Part shown: positions 8,814-18,498 of the stretch, in pieces | How the letters are laid out: each line of letters begins with the position of its first letter | Numbering within the stretch: position 1 is the first letter of the stretch | DNA from: JANJUO01 sp942492935 | GTDB lineage: Bacteria > Bacteroidota > Ignavibacteria > Kapaibacteriales > UBA2268 | Length of the DNA: 64,000 nt | Direction of reading: 5' to 3' | NCBI GenBank assembly: GCA_942492935.1 | Contig: OW818654.1 | Coordinates: forward strand, 2,666,001 to 2,730,000 | Made by a program: the position numbers and the translations under genes | Notes under the pieces: model-generated | Told to the model about the DNA's origin: nothing | Database searches by the model: none | The model's input: only the letters and a program-made list of their open reading frames with translations

Positions 8814-10712
8814 TTATAAATCATTATCAATTCTGATAATGCTTTTTATACCACGAATTGCAACCAACCCAGCAAAAATTCTATTTAGATGATTAATATC
8901 TTCAACATAAACTGCAATTGCACTTTCAAAAACAGATTCTGAAGTATCAAGAATAATTCTAACAATATTATTAGTACCAACGGAATTTGAAATATTAGCA
9001 AGCATACCACTTCTATTTTCGCCTCTAATTCTCAATTTTGCAACAAATTTTTTATCTTGCAAACCAGCTTTATATTCATCTGGCTCATTTTCTTTGAAAT
9101 ATTTATGCAACGAAACAACTGCTCTATGTGTAACTACTTCATTTTTCCAATATAACTTTGGTTTTACATTAGGCGAGGTAATAATTTCAATCCTATCACC
9201 ATCTTTTATTGGCTCATTTAAGTCTTTGAAAATATTGTTAATTTTACCACTTACAAATTGCAGACCTTTATCCTCAGAAACAGCAAAAGCAAAATCTAAC
9301 AATGTGGCACCATCTGGCAATTTAATTTTACTACCCTTATTATCAAATGCAGTAATATCAGAATCAAAAAGATTAGTTTTGATGCTATCCCAAATAAGTT
9401 TGGTTGCTTTTTCACCCTTCATCTCAATCATTTCTTGCATCCATTCACCCCAAGCATCTATTTCGTCATCTTTAAAATCTAATGCTCTTAGAGTGCCTGA
9501 TTTTAATGAAAATTTCGATGCAAATCCTTCTTCCGCGATTTTCTCCATTTCACTTGTTCTGATAATAATTTCAATTCGCTTTCCATCTGTTCCATATAAT
9601 TCAGAATTAAGAGATTTAAACCAGTCTAATCGCGGATTAGTAATATTATCGTAGAAACTAATTGTTTTGAAAACATTTGCTAAAGCACCATGTGCGCGAT
9701 AACAATCAGATACATCATTAGATTCAACGATAATTACCATAGAATAAAAATTGTCAATTTCTGAAATACTTTGCCCGTCTTGCATCATTTTGAAAATTTC
9801 ATATTCATGCTTGTGAACAATTGATAAAATATGATTAATGTTTTGAGCGTTTAAACTATTTTGTATCAGGTCATTAAATACCATAATGTAGTCAAGAAAA
9901 TCGCGTCTTTTTTCATTTAGAGAAGTTCTGATTGCTTCATAAGCTTCACGGTCTGAGTTATAAAATGAACGATTTTCAAATTCAGCTTTTACTTTTTGTA
10001 ATCCAAGTCGATGTGCTAAAGGAACATAAAAATTTAAGGTTTCAAGAGCTATTTCAGTTTGCTTTTTTAGATTAATGTGATAATGCAAAGTTCTAAGATT
10101 ATGAAGTCTATCTGCAAATTTAATTAAAATAACCCTCACATCCTTAACTAATGCGAGGAATAATTTTCTATATGTTTCTGCTTTAATGATTAATTTTTGT
10201 TTACTTTTAAGATTTATATCATCAACTATAGGACTTTCATACAAATCTTTTTCGGCATCTTCACTACCGTCATTATTTCGAGATTTTTTAAATACTTCAT
10301 TATTGTCATCACTAATTATATGAGAATGGGCAATTTTTGTAACTCCATCAACCATTTCAGCGATTTCACTACCAAATTCTTCGGCAATTAATTCAGTAGT
10401 TACTCCATCAACATCTTCAATTGTATCATGCAGAAGGCAAGCTGCAATTGAAGCAGTATCATGAATTGAAAATTCACGTAATAATATCAATGCAACAGAT
10501 AATGGATGAGTATAATATGGCTTACCCGACTTTCTAAAAATACCTTTATGTTTTTCGAAAGCAAAAATAAAAGCTTTACGAACAATTTCTATATCAATTG
10601 TGTTATCAATTTCGTTTATCTGTTCAATTAAATATTCTAAATCTTTATTAAAATCAATACCAAACTGATTATTGGCTTCATCTTCAGGTTCAAATTCGTA
10701 TAAAAGTTCCAT
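8814..10712 (-). CDS. spoT: RelA/SpoT-family ppGpp hydrolase with degenerate synthetase site
   Basis: 632 residues. The HD hydrolase domain is intact: H69 in YYTHPLSV, HDTIED at 95-100, and KFADRLHNLRTL with D201 and N205. The synthetase domain (about 240-410) is recognisable (DCYRAHGALANVFK; IEIIIRT), but several conserved positions differ: the R of the I-R-V-I-V strand reads V (SMVIIVE), the aspartate before it aligns with N, NGYQSLHT reads DWFKSLNS, and the AAHW segment reads ASKF. TGS (about 440-500) and C-terminal ACT (about 560-632) domains follow. An acidic insertion of roughly 30 residues (about 135-168) splits the HD domain. I infer a hydrolase-dominant enzyme that needs a separate ppGpp synthetase. 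Confidence 0.88.
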   Translation of the reverse strand: MELLYEFEPEDEANNQFGIDFNKDLEYLIEQINEIDNTIDIEIVRKAFIFAFEKHKGIFRKSGKPYYTHPLSVALILLREFSIHDTASIAACLLHDTIEDVDGVTTELIAEEFGSEIAEMVDGVTKIAHSHIISDDNNEVFKKSRNNDGSEDAEKDLYESPIVDDINLKSKQKLIIKAETYRKLFLALVKDVRVILIKFADRLHNLRTLHYHINLKKQTEIALETLNFYVPLAHRLGLQKVKAEFENRSFYNSDREAYEAIRTSLNEKRRDFLDYIMVFNDLIQNSLNAQNINHILSIVHKHEYEIFKMMQDGQSISEIDNFYSMVIIVESNDVSDCYRAHGALANVFKTISFYDNITNPRLDWFKSLNSELYGTDGKRIEIIIRTSEMEKIAEEGFASKFSLKSGTLRALDFKDDEIDAWGEWMQEMIEMKGEKATKLIWDSIKTNLFDSDITAFDNKGSKIKLPDGATLLDFAFAVSEDKGLQFVSGKINNIFKDLNEPIKDGDRIEIITSPNVKPKLYWKNEVVTHRAVVSLHKYFKENEPDEYKAGLQDKKFVAKLRIRGENRSGMLANISNSVGTNNIVRIILDTSESVFESAIAVYVEDINHLNRIFAGLVAIRGIKSIIRIDNDL

Positions 10713-10881
10713 TTACCAAAAAAATCCTAATATCTGTAATTTATCAATTTGCAAAGTAATAAAATAATATCATTTGAACAAATTATTTATCATATTTCAT
10801 CAAATACAACAAAAAGTATAGCAAAAATTATACCTTAATCATTAATTTTGTATTTTATATTTGACATATTTTATTAAATAA

Positions 10882-11235
10882 ATGAGTTTAATTATGCCTG
10901 TTTTTATACAAACTGTTTTATTGTTAGTATTATCAAATGTGTTTATGACATTTGCTTGGTATGGTCATTTAAAAAATATGAATGACAAAAAGTGGTTTAT
11001 TGCTGCAATTGTTAGCTGGGGAATTGCTTTTTTTGAATATATGTTGCAAGTACCTGCAAATAGAATTGGACATACCCAATTTAGTATAGCACAATTAAAA
11101 ATTATGCAAGAAGTAATAACATTATCTGTATTTGTTCCATTTGCTATGATATTTATGAAGGAACCATTTAAAATGGATTATGTATATGCTGGTTTGTGTA
11201 TGGTAGGGGCAGTTTATTTTATATTTAGGAGTTAA
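10882..11235 (+). CDS. DUF486 / DMT-like small membrane protein
   Basis: 117 residues with four hydrophobic helices, matching the DUF486 family: the tract FAWYGHLKN, then EYMLQVPANRIGH, and the end F-K-M-D-Y-V-Y-A-G-L-C-M-V-G-A-V-Y-F-I-F-R. These proteins resemble a half-size drug/metabolite transporter, and their substrate is unknown. The gene is transcribed alone, divergent from spoT. A TATATTTG element at 10856-10863, about 20 bases before the start, resembles the -7 box of Bacteroidota promoters. Confidence 0.88.
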   Translation: MSLIMPVFIQTVLLLVLSNVFMTFAWYGHLKNMNDKKWFIAAIVSWGIAFFEYMLQVPANRIGHTQFSIAQLKIMQEVITLSVFVPFAMIFMKEPFKMDYVYAGLCMVGAVYFIFRS

Positions 11236-11664
11236 TGTAAGGTAGAATGAATTAAATACTCTTTCAGAATATCCAAACCTTCGGTAAGGTTCACTTTCTC
11301 AAATGTGACACCTCTTCAAGATGTGGAACATCTGTAGAAATAAAAAAAATACTTATTCACTCCTACTTTAAGTACCAATAGGACCATATAATTATAGTAA
11401 ATTCAGTAATAAATATGCAAATGTGGTTCTTATCTAACTCGGCTTCTTGATTTGCACTGTTAGTGTTCCAAGTTTTTTAAATTTAATTAAGGTCTCTGTA
11501 ATCTTCACGTGAGTTATTTATTTAGGTATTGTGAATATGCTTCAAAATCATTCAAAAATACAATTAACCAAAACTTAACAATTGCTTTATTAATAATTAA
11601 TTCTATATGACGAATTTTGTATTGATTTTAAAAGTAATTTTTTCGAAACATTTTAGGATTTAAT
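11236..11664. other. Intergenic region upstream of pstS with short palindromes
   Basis: This 429-bp stretch holds no convincing gene. It contains a palindrome AAACCTTCGGTAAGGTT (about 11275-11291), related to the in-frame elements inside the kinases at 38741 and 42602. A second small hairpin is AGATGTGGAACATCT (about 11309-11323). The pst promoter must lie in its right part, but no PhoB box could be identified by eye. Confidence 0.5.
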
Positions 11665-12474
11665 ATGAAAAAGAGAATAATGATGTCAGTTGCTATAATT
11701 ATAGCAGGCATTTTAATGGGCTTTTCAGCTCAAGAAAAGATAACAGTCAAAGGTTCTGACACAATGGTAATATTGTCGCAGAGATGGGCTGAGAAATTCA
11801 TGGCAAAATACCCCAACATTTCAATTCAGGTTACTGGTGGTGGCTCTGGAACAGGTATTTCAGCTTTACTTAACGGTACAACAGATATTTGTAATGCTTC
11901 ACGTCCAATGAAAAAATCTGAAATTAAATCGCTTAAAGAAAGATTTGGTTCACTTGGTGTTGAAATTCCTTGTGCAAAAGATGGGCTTACAGTATATCTT
12001 AATGAAAAAAATTCAGTAAAAGATTTATCAATGGATGAGTTGAAGAAAATCTACACTGGAAAAATCACAAATTGGAAAGAAGTTGGTGGCAAAGATGCAA
12101 AAATCATTTTGTATTCACGTGAAAATAACTCAGGTACTTATGTTTACTTTAAAGACAATGTATTAAATGGTCAGGATTATTCTCCTTCATGCCAGAACTT
12201 ACCTGGAACAGCAGCCGTAGTAAATGCAGTTGCAAAAGATTTAAATGGTATTGGATATGGTGGTCACGGTTATAGTAAAGGTGTAATCATGTCTAAAGTA
12301 AATGGTGTTGACCCAACCAAAGAAAACATTGGAAATGGTAAATATCCTATTTCACGTTCATTATTTATGTATGTAAGAAATAAACCAACAGGCAGTATGA
12401 AACAATTTATTGATTGGATATTATCTCCAGAAGGTCAAAAAGTTGTTAGTGACGTAGGTTATTTCCCATTATAA
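11665..12474 (+). CDS. pstS: Phosphate ABC transporter substrate-binding protein PstS
   Basis: 269 residues with a signal peptide (about 1-22). The mature protein begins KITVKGSDTMVILSQRWAEK and carries the phosphate-binding segments TGGGSGTGISALL (about 58-70) and ENNSGTY (about 152-158), both characteristic of PstS. The length is at the short end for the family. It binds phosphate in the periplasm for PstCAB. It is the first gene of pstSCAB-phoU-phoR-phoB. A repeat-containing spacer of 168 bases separates it from pstC, a usual place for attenuation that leaves PstS in excess (inference). Confidence 0.95.
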   Translation: MKKRIMMSVAIIIAGILMGFSAQEKITVKGSDTMVILSQRWAEKFMAKYPNISIQVTGGGSGTGISALLNGTTDICNASRPMKKSEIKSLKERFGSLGVEIPCAKDGLTVYLNEKNSVKDLSMDELKKIYTGKITNWKEVGGKDAKIILYSRENNSGTYVYFKDNVLNGQDYSPSCQNLPGTAAVVNAVAKDLNGIGYGGHGYSKGVIMSKVNGVDPTKENIGNGKYPISRSLFMYVRNKPTGSMKQFIDWILSPEGQKVVSDVGYFPL

Positions 12475-12492
12475 TTTAAAATTCAATTTATA

Positions 12493-12610
12493 GGGCTATG
12501 TCCCAAAAAGCAATTTGTCATTTTGAACGTAGAGAAAAATCCAGTATTTTCAACAACTTACCGTGTTATGGATTCTTTACTACGTTCAGAATGACAACTT
12601 TTTAGACAAT
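12493..12610. repeat. Dispersed hairpin repeat between pstS and pstC
   Basis: The arms TTGTCATTTTGAACGTA (12515-12531) and TACGTTCAGAATGACAA (12581-12597) are complementary with one mismatch. The outer part GGGCTATGTCCCAAAAAG resembles the complement of the end of another copy at 49629-49746, so this is a dispersed non-coding family. In this position the structure could terminate or stabilise pstS mRNA. Confidence 0.7.
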
Positions 12611-12642
12611 CTCTTCATTTTTTAATTAATAAAGACTAAAAT

Positions 12643-13941
12643 ATGGAAAATGAAATTCAGAATACAGAAAATGTTACTAAAATGATTATACACAAACCAT
12701 TAACTTATGGAAAAAAGTTATATCTTGGTGAATTTCTGGCTGAAAAATTTATAAAAATTGTTGCATTTATTTCAATTTGTTCGATTTTTGCCATTTTTTA
12801 TTATGTGTTTCAAGAAGCTACTTACGCATTCAGACATAAGGAAATATTGACAACTCAACAAGATATAAATAAACCTCAAATGAATGAAAGTGAATCCGAT
12901 GAATCTCTTGTTCAAGAAAGTTACAATCCTAACGCAGAAGAAACAGACAACAATTCTCTTCAGCAAGAACAATATACTCCAGAAAATAATGAAAACAGTT
13001 TAGAACAAGAAACATATTCAATTAATTCAGATACAGATACAAATTCTAACAAGTCAGATTCTAAAGTGTCTGAAACTGAAATGGTTGAAAATTCAAATGC
13101 AGAAACAAATGTTGATGAAGTTGAATCACTTGAAGATTATGAAGAGAAACCAGTATCAGTTAAACAATTATTAGCACCAAATGATTATATTGATAATAAA
13201 CCAGAATATATTTGGCAACCAATTAGTACAGTTCCTAAATATAGCTTTATACCTTTATTTTACGGTGCATTAAAAGTAACATTGATAGGAATATTAATTG
13301 CAGCACCAATTTCAATTTTTGCTGCAATTTTCACAGTTGCATTTTCACCAAAATGGCTGAAAGAAATTATCAAACCAGCGATTGAAGTACTTGCTGGATT
13401 CCCGTCTGTTGTAGTTGGATTCTTTTGTTTGATGACATTGGCAACTGTTATACAGGAATTGTTTGGAGTAACATATCGTTTAAATTCATTTGTTGGTGGA
13501 ATAGGTATGGCAATTGCTGTAATTCCAATAGTTTATACCGTTACAGAAGATGCCTTGAATGCAGTGCCAAGATTTATGACAGAGGCAAGTTTAGCTTTAG
13601 GAGCATCTCGTTGGCAAACAGCTTGGAGAGTTTTACTTCCTTCGGCTGCACCAGGTGTTTTTGCAGCATTGATACTTGGTTTTGGCAGAGCATTCGGAGA
13701 AACAATGATTGCTTTGATGGCAACAGGTAATGCAGCACTTGTATCTACAAATATTTTTGAATCCGTCAGAACAATGGCTGCGACAATTGGTTCAGAAATG
13801 GCAGAAGTTGAGTTTAGAGGCGTACATTACGGAGTTCTATTTTTAATTGGAGCAGTTTTATTTTTAGTAACATTTACTTTGAATGCAATTGCAGAATTCT
13901 ATGTACGTAAGAAATTAATGAAAAGAATTCAGGGGTTATAA
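12643..13941 (+). CDS. pstC: Phosphate ABC transporter permease PstC with a low-complexity insertion
   Basis: 432 residues, against about 300-330 usual. The first membrane helix (about 33-60) is followed by an acidic, Asn/Ser/Gln/Glu-rich stretch (about 65-175, with repeats of Q-E-x-Y) that should lie in the periplasm. The rest is a standard PstC core with the ABC permease EAA-like loop EASLALGASRWQTAWRVLLP (about 312-331) and GFGRAFGETM. It forms the inner-membrane channel with PstA. The stop codon abuts the pstA start at 13942, so translation is probably coupled. The long insertion is unusual and its role is unknown. Confidence 0.93.
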   Translation: MENEIQNTENVTKMIIHKPLTYGKKLYLGEFLAEKFIKIVAFISICSIFAIFYYVFQEATYAFRHKEILTTQQDINKPQMNESESDESLVQESYNPNAEETDNNSLQQEQYTPENNENSLEQETYSINSDTDTNSNKSDSKVSETEMVENSNAETNVDEVESLEDYEEKPVSVKQLLAPNDYIDNKPEYIWQPISTVPKYSFIPLFYGALKVTLIGILIAAPISIFAAIFTVAFSPKWLKEIIKPAIEVLAGFPSVVVGFFCLMTLATVIQELFGVTYRLNSFVGGIGMAIAVIPIVYTVTEDALNAVPRFMTEASLALGASRWQTAWRVLLPSAAPGVFAALILGFGRAFGETMIALMATGNAALVSTNIFESVRTMAATIGSEMAEVEFRGVHYGVLFLIGAVLFLVTFTLNAIAEFYVRKKLMKRIQGL

Positions 13942-15135
13942 ATGCTAATTACAATAATATTATTATTAATGTTATCAATAGTAGGATACTTTTTTTATAG
14001 GAAATTTTCATTAGAATTAAAAAGAAAAGTAAGCGAGAGATTCTTTGTTTCAATAAGTGGATTATCAGCATTTTTTATAATACTATTTATTGCTTATTTC
14101 TTGTTGCACATTTTCCTCTTGGGAAAAAGTAATTTGACAATTGATTTTCTGATACTTCCTCCTACTGATGGCTTAACCACAGGTGGTATTTTTCCAGCTT
14201 TAATTGGCACATCATTACTTGTAATGATAATGTCGATAATAGGTGTACCAATAGGAACGATAACTGCCATATATCTTGCTGAATATGCGAAAGAAAATTC
14301 CATATTAACAAAATCAATCAGATTTGCTGTAAATACTTTAGCCGGAGTTCCTGCAATAGTATTTGGATTATTTGGTTTAGGATTCTTTATTGGATTTGTT
14401 GGTAAAAATATGGATAGTATTGAAGCAAACAGAAAAATTCAAAATATGGAAGTTTTGTTCAATTCTAACAATTCACCATTTAAAACTGATGGTAAAGCAA
14501 CACAAGATGAAATTAAAGAACTATTGATTAAAAATGACAAAAAGTATTGGAGTGAACAAATTGATAGAGTAGAACATTTTGAAGAATATTTTGGTGTGAA
14601 TGCACAAATTAACAAAGCTGAAGTAGTAAAAAATTTAAAAGAAAGAATGAAACCAAAATGGGCTCAACCTGCTTTGATTTGGGCTGCACTAACAATGGCA
14701 CTTCTTACTTTACCAGTTGTTATTGTATCAGTTGAGGAAGCAATTAGAACAATTCCAAGAGAGCAAAGAGAAGCAAGTCTTGCTTTGGGTGCAACTAAGT
14801 TTACTACAATAATGAAAATTGTTGTTCCCGGTGCAATTCCAGGTATTTTAACAGGAACTATTCTAACAATAAGTCGCGGAGCTGGTGAGGTTGCACCAAT
14901 ACTATTTACTGGCGTTGCATATTATTTACCAGATTTGCCAAATACACTTTACTCTCAATTTATGCATCTTGGTTATCATATTTACGTTTTATCAACTCAA
15001 TCCACAAATGTTGAATTGACTAAACCATTGCAATACGCTACTACTCTTGTTTTATTAATACTTACATTTATGCTGAATTTCACAGCAGTTTTCATTCGTT
15101 CGAGAATCAGGTCAAGAAATGCAAAAAATAGTTAA
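13942..15135 (+). CDS. pstA: Phosphate ABC transporter permease PstA
   Basis: 397 residues, longer than the usual about 280-300. An N-terminal extension contributes extra hydrophobic helices, and the central loop (about 155-240, charged: NRKIQNMEVLFNSNNS onward) is enlarged. Core motifs are clear: TAIYLAEYAKEN, AGVPAIVFGLFGLGFF, and the cytoplasmic coupling loop REASLALGATKFTTIMKIVV (about 276-295), followed by SRGAGEVAPILFTG. It pairs with PstC in the membrane and docks PstB. It begins on the base after the pstC stop codon and lies 38 bases before pstB. Confidence 0.93.
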   Translation: MLITIILLLMLSIVGYFFYRKFSLELKRKVSERFFVSISGLSAFFIILFIAYFLLHIFLLGKSNLTIDFLILPPTDGLTTGGIFPALIGTSLLVMIMSIIGVPIGTITAIYLAEYAKENSILTKSIRFAVNTLAGVPAIVFGLFGLGFFIGFVGKNMDSIEANRKIQNMEVLFNSNNSPFKTDGKATQDEIKELLIKNDKKYWSEQIDRVEHFEEYFGVNAQINKAEVVKNLKERMKPKWAQPALIWAALTMALLTLPVVIVSVEEAIRTIPREQREASLALGATKFTTIMKIVVPGAIPGILTGTILTISRGAGEVAPILFTGVAYYLPDLPNTLYSQFMHLGYHIYVLSTQSTNVELTKPLQYATTLVLLILTFMLNFTAVFIRSRIRSRNAKNS

Positions 15136-15173
15136 TAATTTAGTAACAAAAAAAAAATTTTAACAAATTAATT

Positions 15174-15938
15174 ATGAAAAATAGTAACACAAAAATAATT
15201 ACAAAAAATTTAAATCTCTTTTATGGAGCAAAACAAGCATTAGTTGATATTAATATCGAAATTCCAGAAAAAAAGGTTACTGCATTTATAGGACCTTCTG
15301 GTTGCGGTAAATCTACTTTTCTAAGAACTCTTAACCGAATGAATGATTTGATAGATGGGGTAAAAATTACAGGCGATGTAATTATTGATGATATTAATAT
15401 TTATGATAAAAATATTGATGTAGTTCAATTAAGAAAAAGAATTGGTATGGTTTTTCAGAAATCTAATCCATTTCCTAAGTCAATTTTTGATAATGTTGCC
15501 TACGGACCAAGAGTCAATGGGATTTCAAATAGAAGTGATTTAGAAGGAATTGTTGAAGAAAGTCTAAAAAGGGCTGCGATTTGGGATGAGGTTAAAGACA
15601 GAATGAAGAGTTCTGCAATGGGTCTATCTGGGGGACAGCAGCAAAGATTGTGTATTGCAAGATGCTTAGCTGTCAATCCTGATATTATTTTAATGGACGA
15701 GCCGGCAAGTGCTTTGGACCCAATTTCCACTTCGAAAATTGAAGAATTGATTGACCAATTGAAAGATAATTACACAATTGTTATTGTAACACACAATATG
15801 CAACAAGCAGGAAGAGTAAGTGATTATACTGCGTTCTTTTATATTGGCGAATTAATAGAATTTGATAAAACAAGAACGATATTTACTAATCCGGGCAATA
15901 AAAAGACGGAAGAATATATTACTGGTAGATTTGGTTAA
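15174..15938 (+). CDS. pstB: Phosphate ABC transporter ATPase PstB
   Basis: 254 residues, normal length. The Walker A motif GPSGCGKST lies at 40-48 and the Q-loop in GMVFQKSNPFPKSI. The ABC signature is LSGGQQQRLCIARCLA, Walker B is DIILMDEPASALDP, and the switch histidine is in VTHNMQQA. The QKSNPFP Q-loop is diagnostic for PstB among ABC ATPases. It hydrolyses ATP on the cytoplasmic side to drive phosphate import through PstCA. PhoU follows 70 bases downstream. Confidence 0.97.
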   Translation: MKNSNTKIITKNLNLFYGAKQALVDINIEIPEKKVTAFIGPSGCGKSTFLRTLNRMNDLIDGVKITGDVIIDDINIYDKNIDVVQLRKRIGMVFQKSNPFPKSIFDNVAYGPRVNGISNRSDLEGIVEESLKRAAIWDEVKDRMKSSAMGLSGGQQQRLCIARCLAVNPDIILMDEPASALDPISTSKIEELIDQLKDNYTIVIVTHNMQQAGRVSDYTAFFYIGELIEFDKTRTIFTNPGNKKTEEYITGRFG

Positions 15939-16008
15939 TTTTTTTGAAATTAATTAAATAAAATTATATAGTTTTGAATTTTAGAAATATTTAAATTTAA
16001 AGGTTTTA

Positions 16009-16737
16009 ATGATGAATGAACATCTTTTTCATAAGTTTGATGATGAGTTAAAAAAATTAAGATATCGTCTTGTTAAGATGGGTACTTTGGTTCAGCAACA
16101 AGTAGAATTGGCAATAAATTCTTTAATCACAAATAATCTTGATTTTGCAAATTTAGTCTTTGAACTCGAAGATAAAATAGATAAAATGGATATTAAAATA
16201 AATAATCAATGCTTTAGAATGATTGCATTGCATCAGCCAGTTGCAAAAGACTTAAGAGTAATTCTAACTGGCTATCAATTAAATTTACACTTTGAAATTA
16301 TCGCTGATAATACTACCAATATTATTAAAGATGTCAAAAATATGTTATGTCCACCAGAACTTATAGCGATGACAAAAATCAAAGAAATGACTGATACTAT
16401 TAATTTAATGGTATCTAAATTAATTGATGCATTCGTGGATTTAAACTTTGACCTTGCAATTGAAACACTCCATCTTGTTAAAGAAGTAAGTATTCTATAT
16501 CACGAAAATTTCAAATTATTAACCGAAATAATGAAAAATGATTCTAAATATATTGAACCATGCGTTTATTTGCACGATATTAACAGAAATTTTCATACAA
16601 TTAATCATCAAATAAGAAATATTGCTGAAGAATTGGTATTTTTGCTTGACTCAAGAATAGTAAAACATCAGAAGTTAGATGAGATAATTACTAATGAACA
16701 AGCTGTTACTAAGGTGGAAGAGTCATTAAATAATTAA
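16009..16737 (+). CDS. phoU: Phosphate signalling protein PhoU
   Basis: 242 residues, normal length, made of two PhoU helical-bundle repeats. Repeat 1 has LVQQQVELAINSL and the metal-binding-type motif ELEDKIDKMDIKI (about 56-68). Repeat 2 is more divergent (TDTINLMVSKLIDAFVDLN). The segment HQPVAKDLRVILTGYQLNLHFE is the family hallmark. PhoU links transporter state to PhoR and represses the Pho response when phosphate is plentiful. Start choice between adjacent ATGs (16009 or 16012) is open. The phoR start lies 16 bases after its stop. Confidence 0.93.
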   Translation: MMNEHLFHKFDDELKKLRYRLVKMGTLVQQQVELAINSLITNNLDFANLVFELEDKIDKMDIKINNQCFRMIALHQPVAKDLRVILTGYQLNLHFEIIADNTTNIIKDVKNMLCPPELIAMTKIKEMTDTINLMVSKLIDAFVDLNFDLAIETLHLVKEVSILYHENFKLLTEIMKNDSKYIEPCVYLHDINRNFHTINHQIRNIAEELVFLLDSRIVKHQKLDEIITNEQAVTKVEESLNN

Positions 16738-16753
16738 TTATCGGATATATGAA

Positions 16754-18481
16754 ATGAAAAGAATTTTCTCTAAAATATTTTTAGGTTATCTGGCAATAAT
16801 AATCTTATTGACAACACTAATACTATATTTTTCTTTTGACATAATTTATGAAAATTATAAAAGTATAATTATTAAAAATCAGATTTATTTAAGTAATTCA
16901 ATCAATTATACTGTATCTCCATTAATAGACCAAAATGATAATGTTAAACTTGATTCAATTGTTAAATTAATTGGAAGGGATATTAAATCAAGAATTACAA
17001 TTGTTGATTTGAATGGAATTGTATTAGCTGATTCTGAAGCAAATCCACTTAATATGGACAATCATTCCGATAGACAGGAAATAACTAAAGCAATGAAATC
17101 TGATTTTGGAACTTCCATTCGGCATAGCTATACTGTTAAAAAAGATATGATTTATGTAGCAAAATCAATTGTGGTGAATAATCAAAAAAGAGCGATTATT
17201 AGATTAAGTATTTTTATTGATGATTTCACTAATCTCATTGATATACTTGAAAATCAAATATATAGTATAATTTTGATTGTGCTACTAATTTCAATATTAC
17301 TCGCTTTCTTCTTATCTAAAACAATGACCAAACCAATATTAATACTCGCTAATGCCTTTAATGGAGTGGCAAATGGAGACTTTTCCATTCGTGTTAATAC
17401 CAAAACTAATGATGAATTAAAATCTCTTGGTGATAATTTTAATAGTATGGTAGAACAATTAGAAGGACTATTCAATACTACAAATCGACAAAAAGATGAA
17501 TTGGATAAGATTATTTCTTCAATAAAGGAAGGGTTGGTAGTTATTTCTGAAAGTGGATTAATATCATTATCTAATAGTAGTTTCAAAAAAATTGTTGGTT
17601 ATGAAAATATTATTGGTAAGCACTATTGGGAAGTAATCAGGGACTCTGGTGCTGTAAAATCTATTAAGAAGATGATTGAATCTGATGAAAATAATACTGT
17701 TGAAATTGAAATAAAAAAGGAATTTTACATTTGTAGTGCTAACCACATAAATGACAATCATGAGTTGGTTTTGATATTTTATAATATTTCTGAGTTTAAA
17801 AAATTAGAAACCATCAAAAAAGAATTCGTTGTGAACGTTTCTCATGAATTAAGAACTCCTCTTACTGTAATAAAAGGTTATATTGAAACCATAGAAGAAG
17901 AAATTGATGAAAAAAATAGAAAATATGTTACTATAATTAAAAATCATACAAATCGGCTTATAAACATTGTTCAGGACTTGCTCTCAATATCACAAATTGA
18001 AGAAAAAAATATTAAATTAGATTTAAAGCAAATTGACCTTAAGAATTTATTTGAAAATTTAAATTCAACATTTGAACAAAAAATTCAAAATAAAAATTTG
18101 CAAATTGAATTTAAAATTGACGATTCTATTACCACTTTTAAAGCTGATGAATTCAAATTAGAACAAATGTTTATCAATTTGATTGATAATGCAATCAGAT
18201 ATACTGAGCATGGTAGTATAACTATAAGTGCTATAAATGAAGCAAGTTTCATTAGATTTGAAGTTACAGATTCTGGCATTGGTATCCCAGAAAAGGACAA
18301 GGAAAGAATTTTCGAACGGTTTTATACAGTTGATAAATCACGTTCAAGGCAGTTAGCTGGTACAGGATTAGGGCTTGCAATTGTAAAACACATAGTACTA
18401 CTTCACAAAGGTAAAATTACAATTGAAAGTGTTGTAGGTACGGGTACAAAATTTGTTGTATTAATTCCAATTAAAAATTAA
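16754..18481 (+). CDS. phoR: Phosphate-regulon sensor histidine kinase PhoR
   Basis: 575 residues. Two membrane helices (about 7-29 and 168-190) enclose an extracytoplasmic sensor domain. HAMP (about 190-242) and PAS (about 248-345) follow. The HisKA domain has phosphoacceptor H364 in NVSHELRTPL. The HATPase domain shows the N box IDNAIRYT, G1 DSGIGIPEKD and G2 GTGLGLAI. The layout is that of PhoR from Gram-positive and FCB bacteria, with an extracytoplasmic domain, rather than the E. coli type. Placement between phoU and phoB supports the name. It phosphorylates PhoB under phosphate limitation. Confidence 0.92.
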   Translation: MKRIFSKIFLGYLAIIILLTTLILYFSFDIIYENYKSIIIKNQIYLSNSINYTVSPLIDQNDNVKLDSIVKLIGRDIKSRITIVDLNGIVLADSEANPLNMDNHSDRQEITKAMKSDFGTSIRHSYTVKKDMIYVAKSIVVNNQKRAIIRLSIFIDDFTNLIDILENQIYSIILIVLLISILLAFFLSKTMTKPILILANAFNGVANGDFSIRVNTKTNDELKSLGDNFNSMVEQLEGLFNTTNRQKDELDKIISSIKEGLVVISESGLISLSNSSFKKIVGYENIIGKHYWEVIRDSGAVKSIKKMIESDENNTVEIEIKKEFYICSANHINDNHELVLIFYNISEFKKLETIKKEFVVNVSHELRTPLTVIKGYIETIEEEIDEKNRKYVTIIKNHTNRLINIVQDLLSISQIEEKNIKLDLKQIDLKNLFENLNSTFEQKIQNKNLQIEFKIDDSITTFKADEFKLEQMFINLIDNAIRYTEHGSITISAINEASFIRFEVTDSGIGIPEKDKERIFERFYTVDKSRSRQLAGTGLGLAIVKHIVLLHKGKITIESVVGTGTKFVVLIPIKN

Positions 18482-18498
18482 AATATGGTTTAGAAATT

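Noticed and set aside
9094..9654. 186-codon plus-strand frame
   Set aside because: Antisense to spoT with Ser/Leu/Ile-rich shadow composition; no start context or homology.
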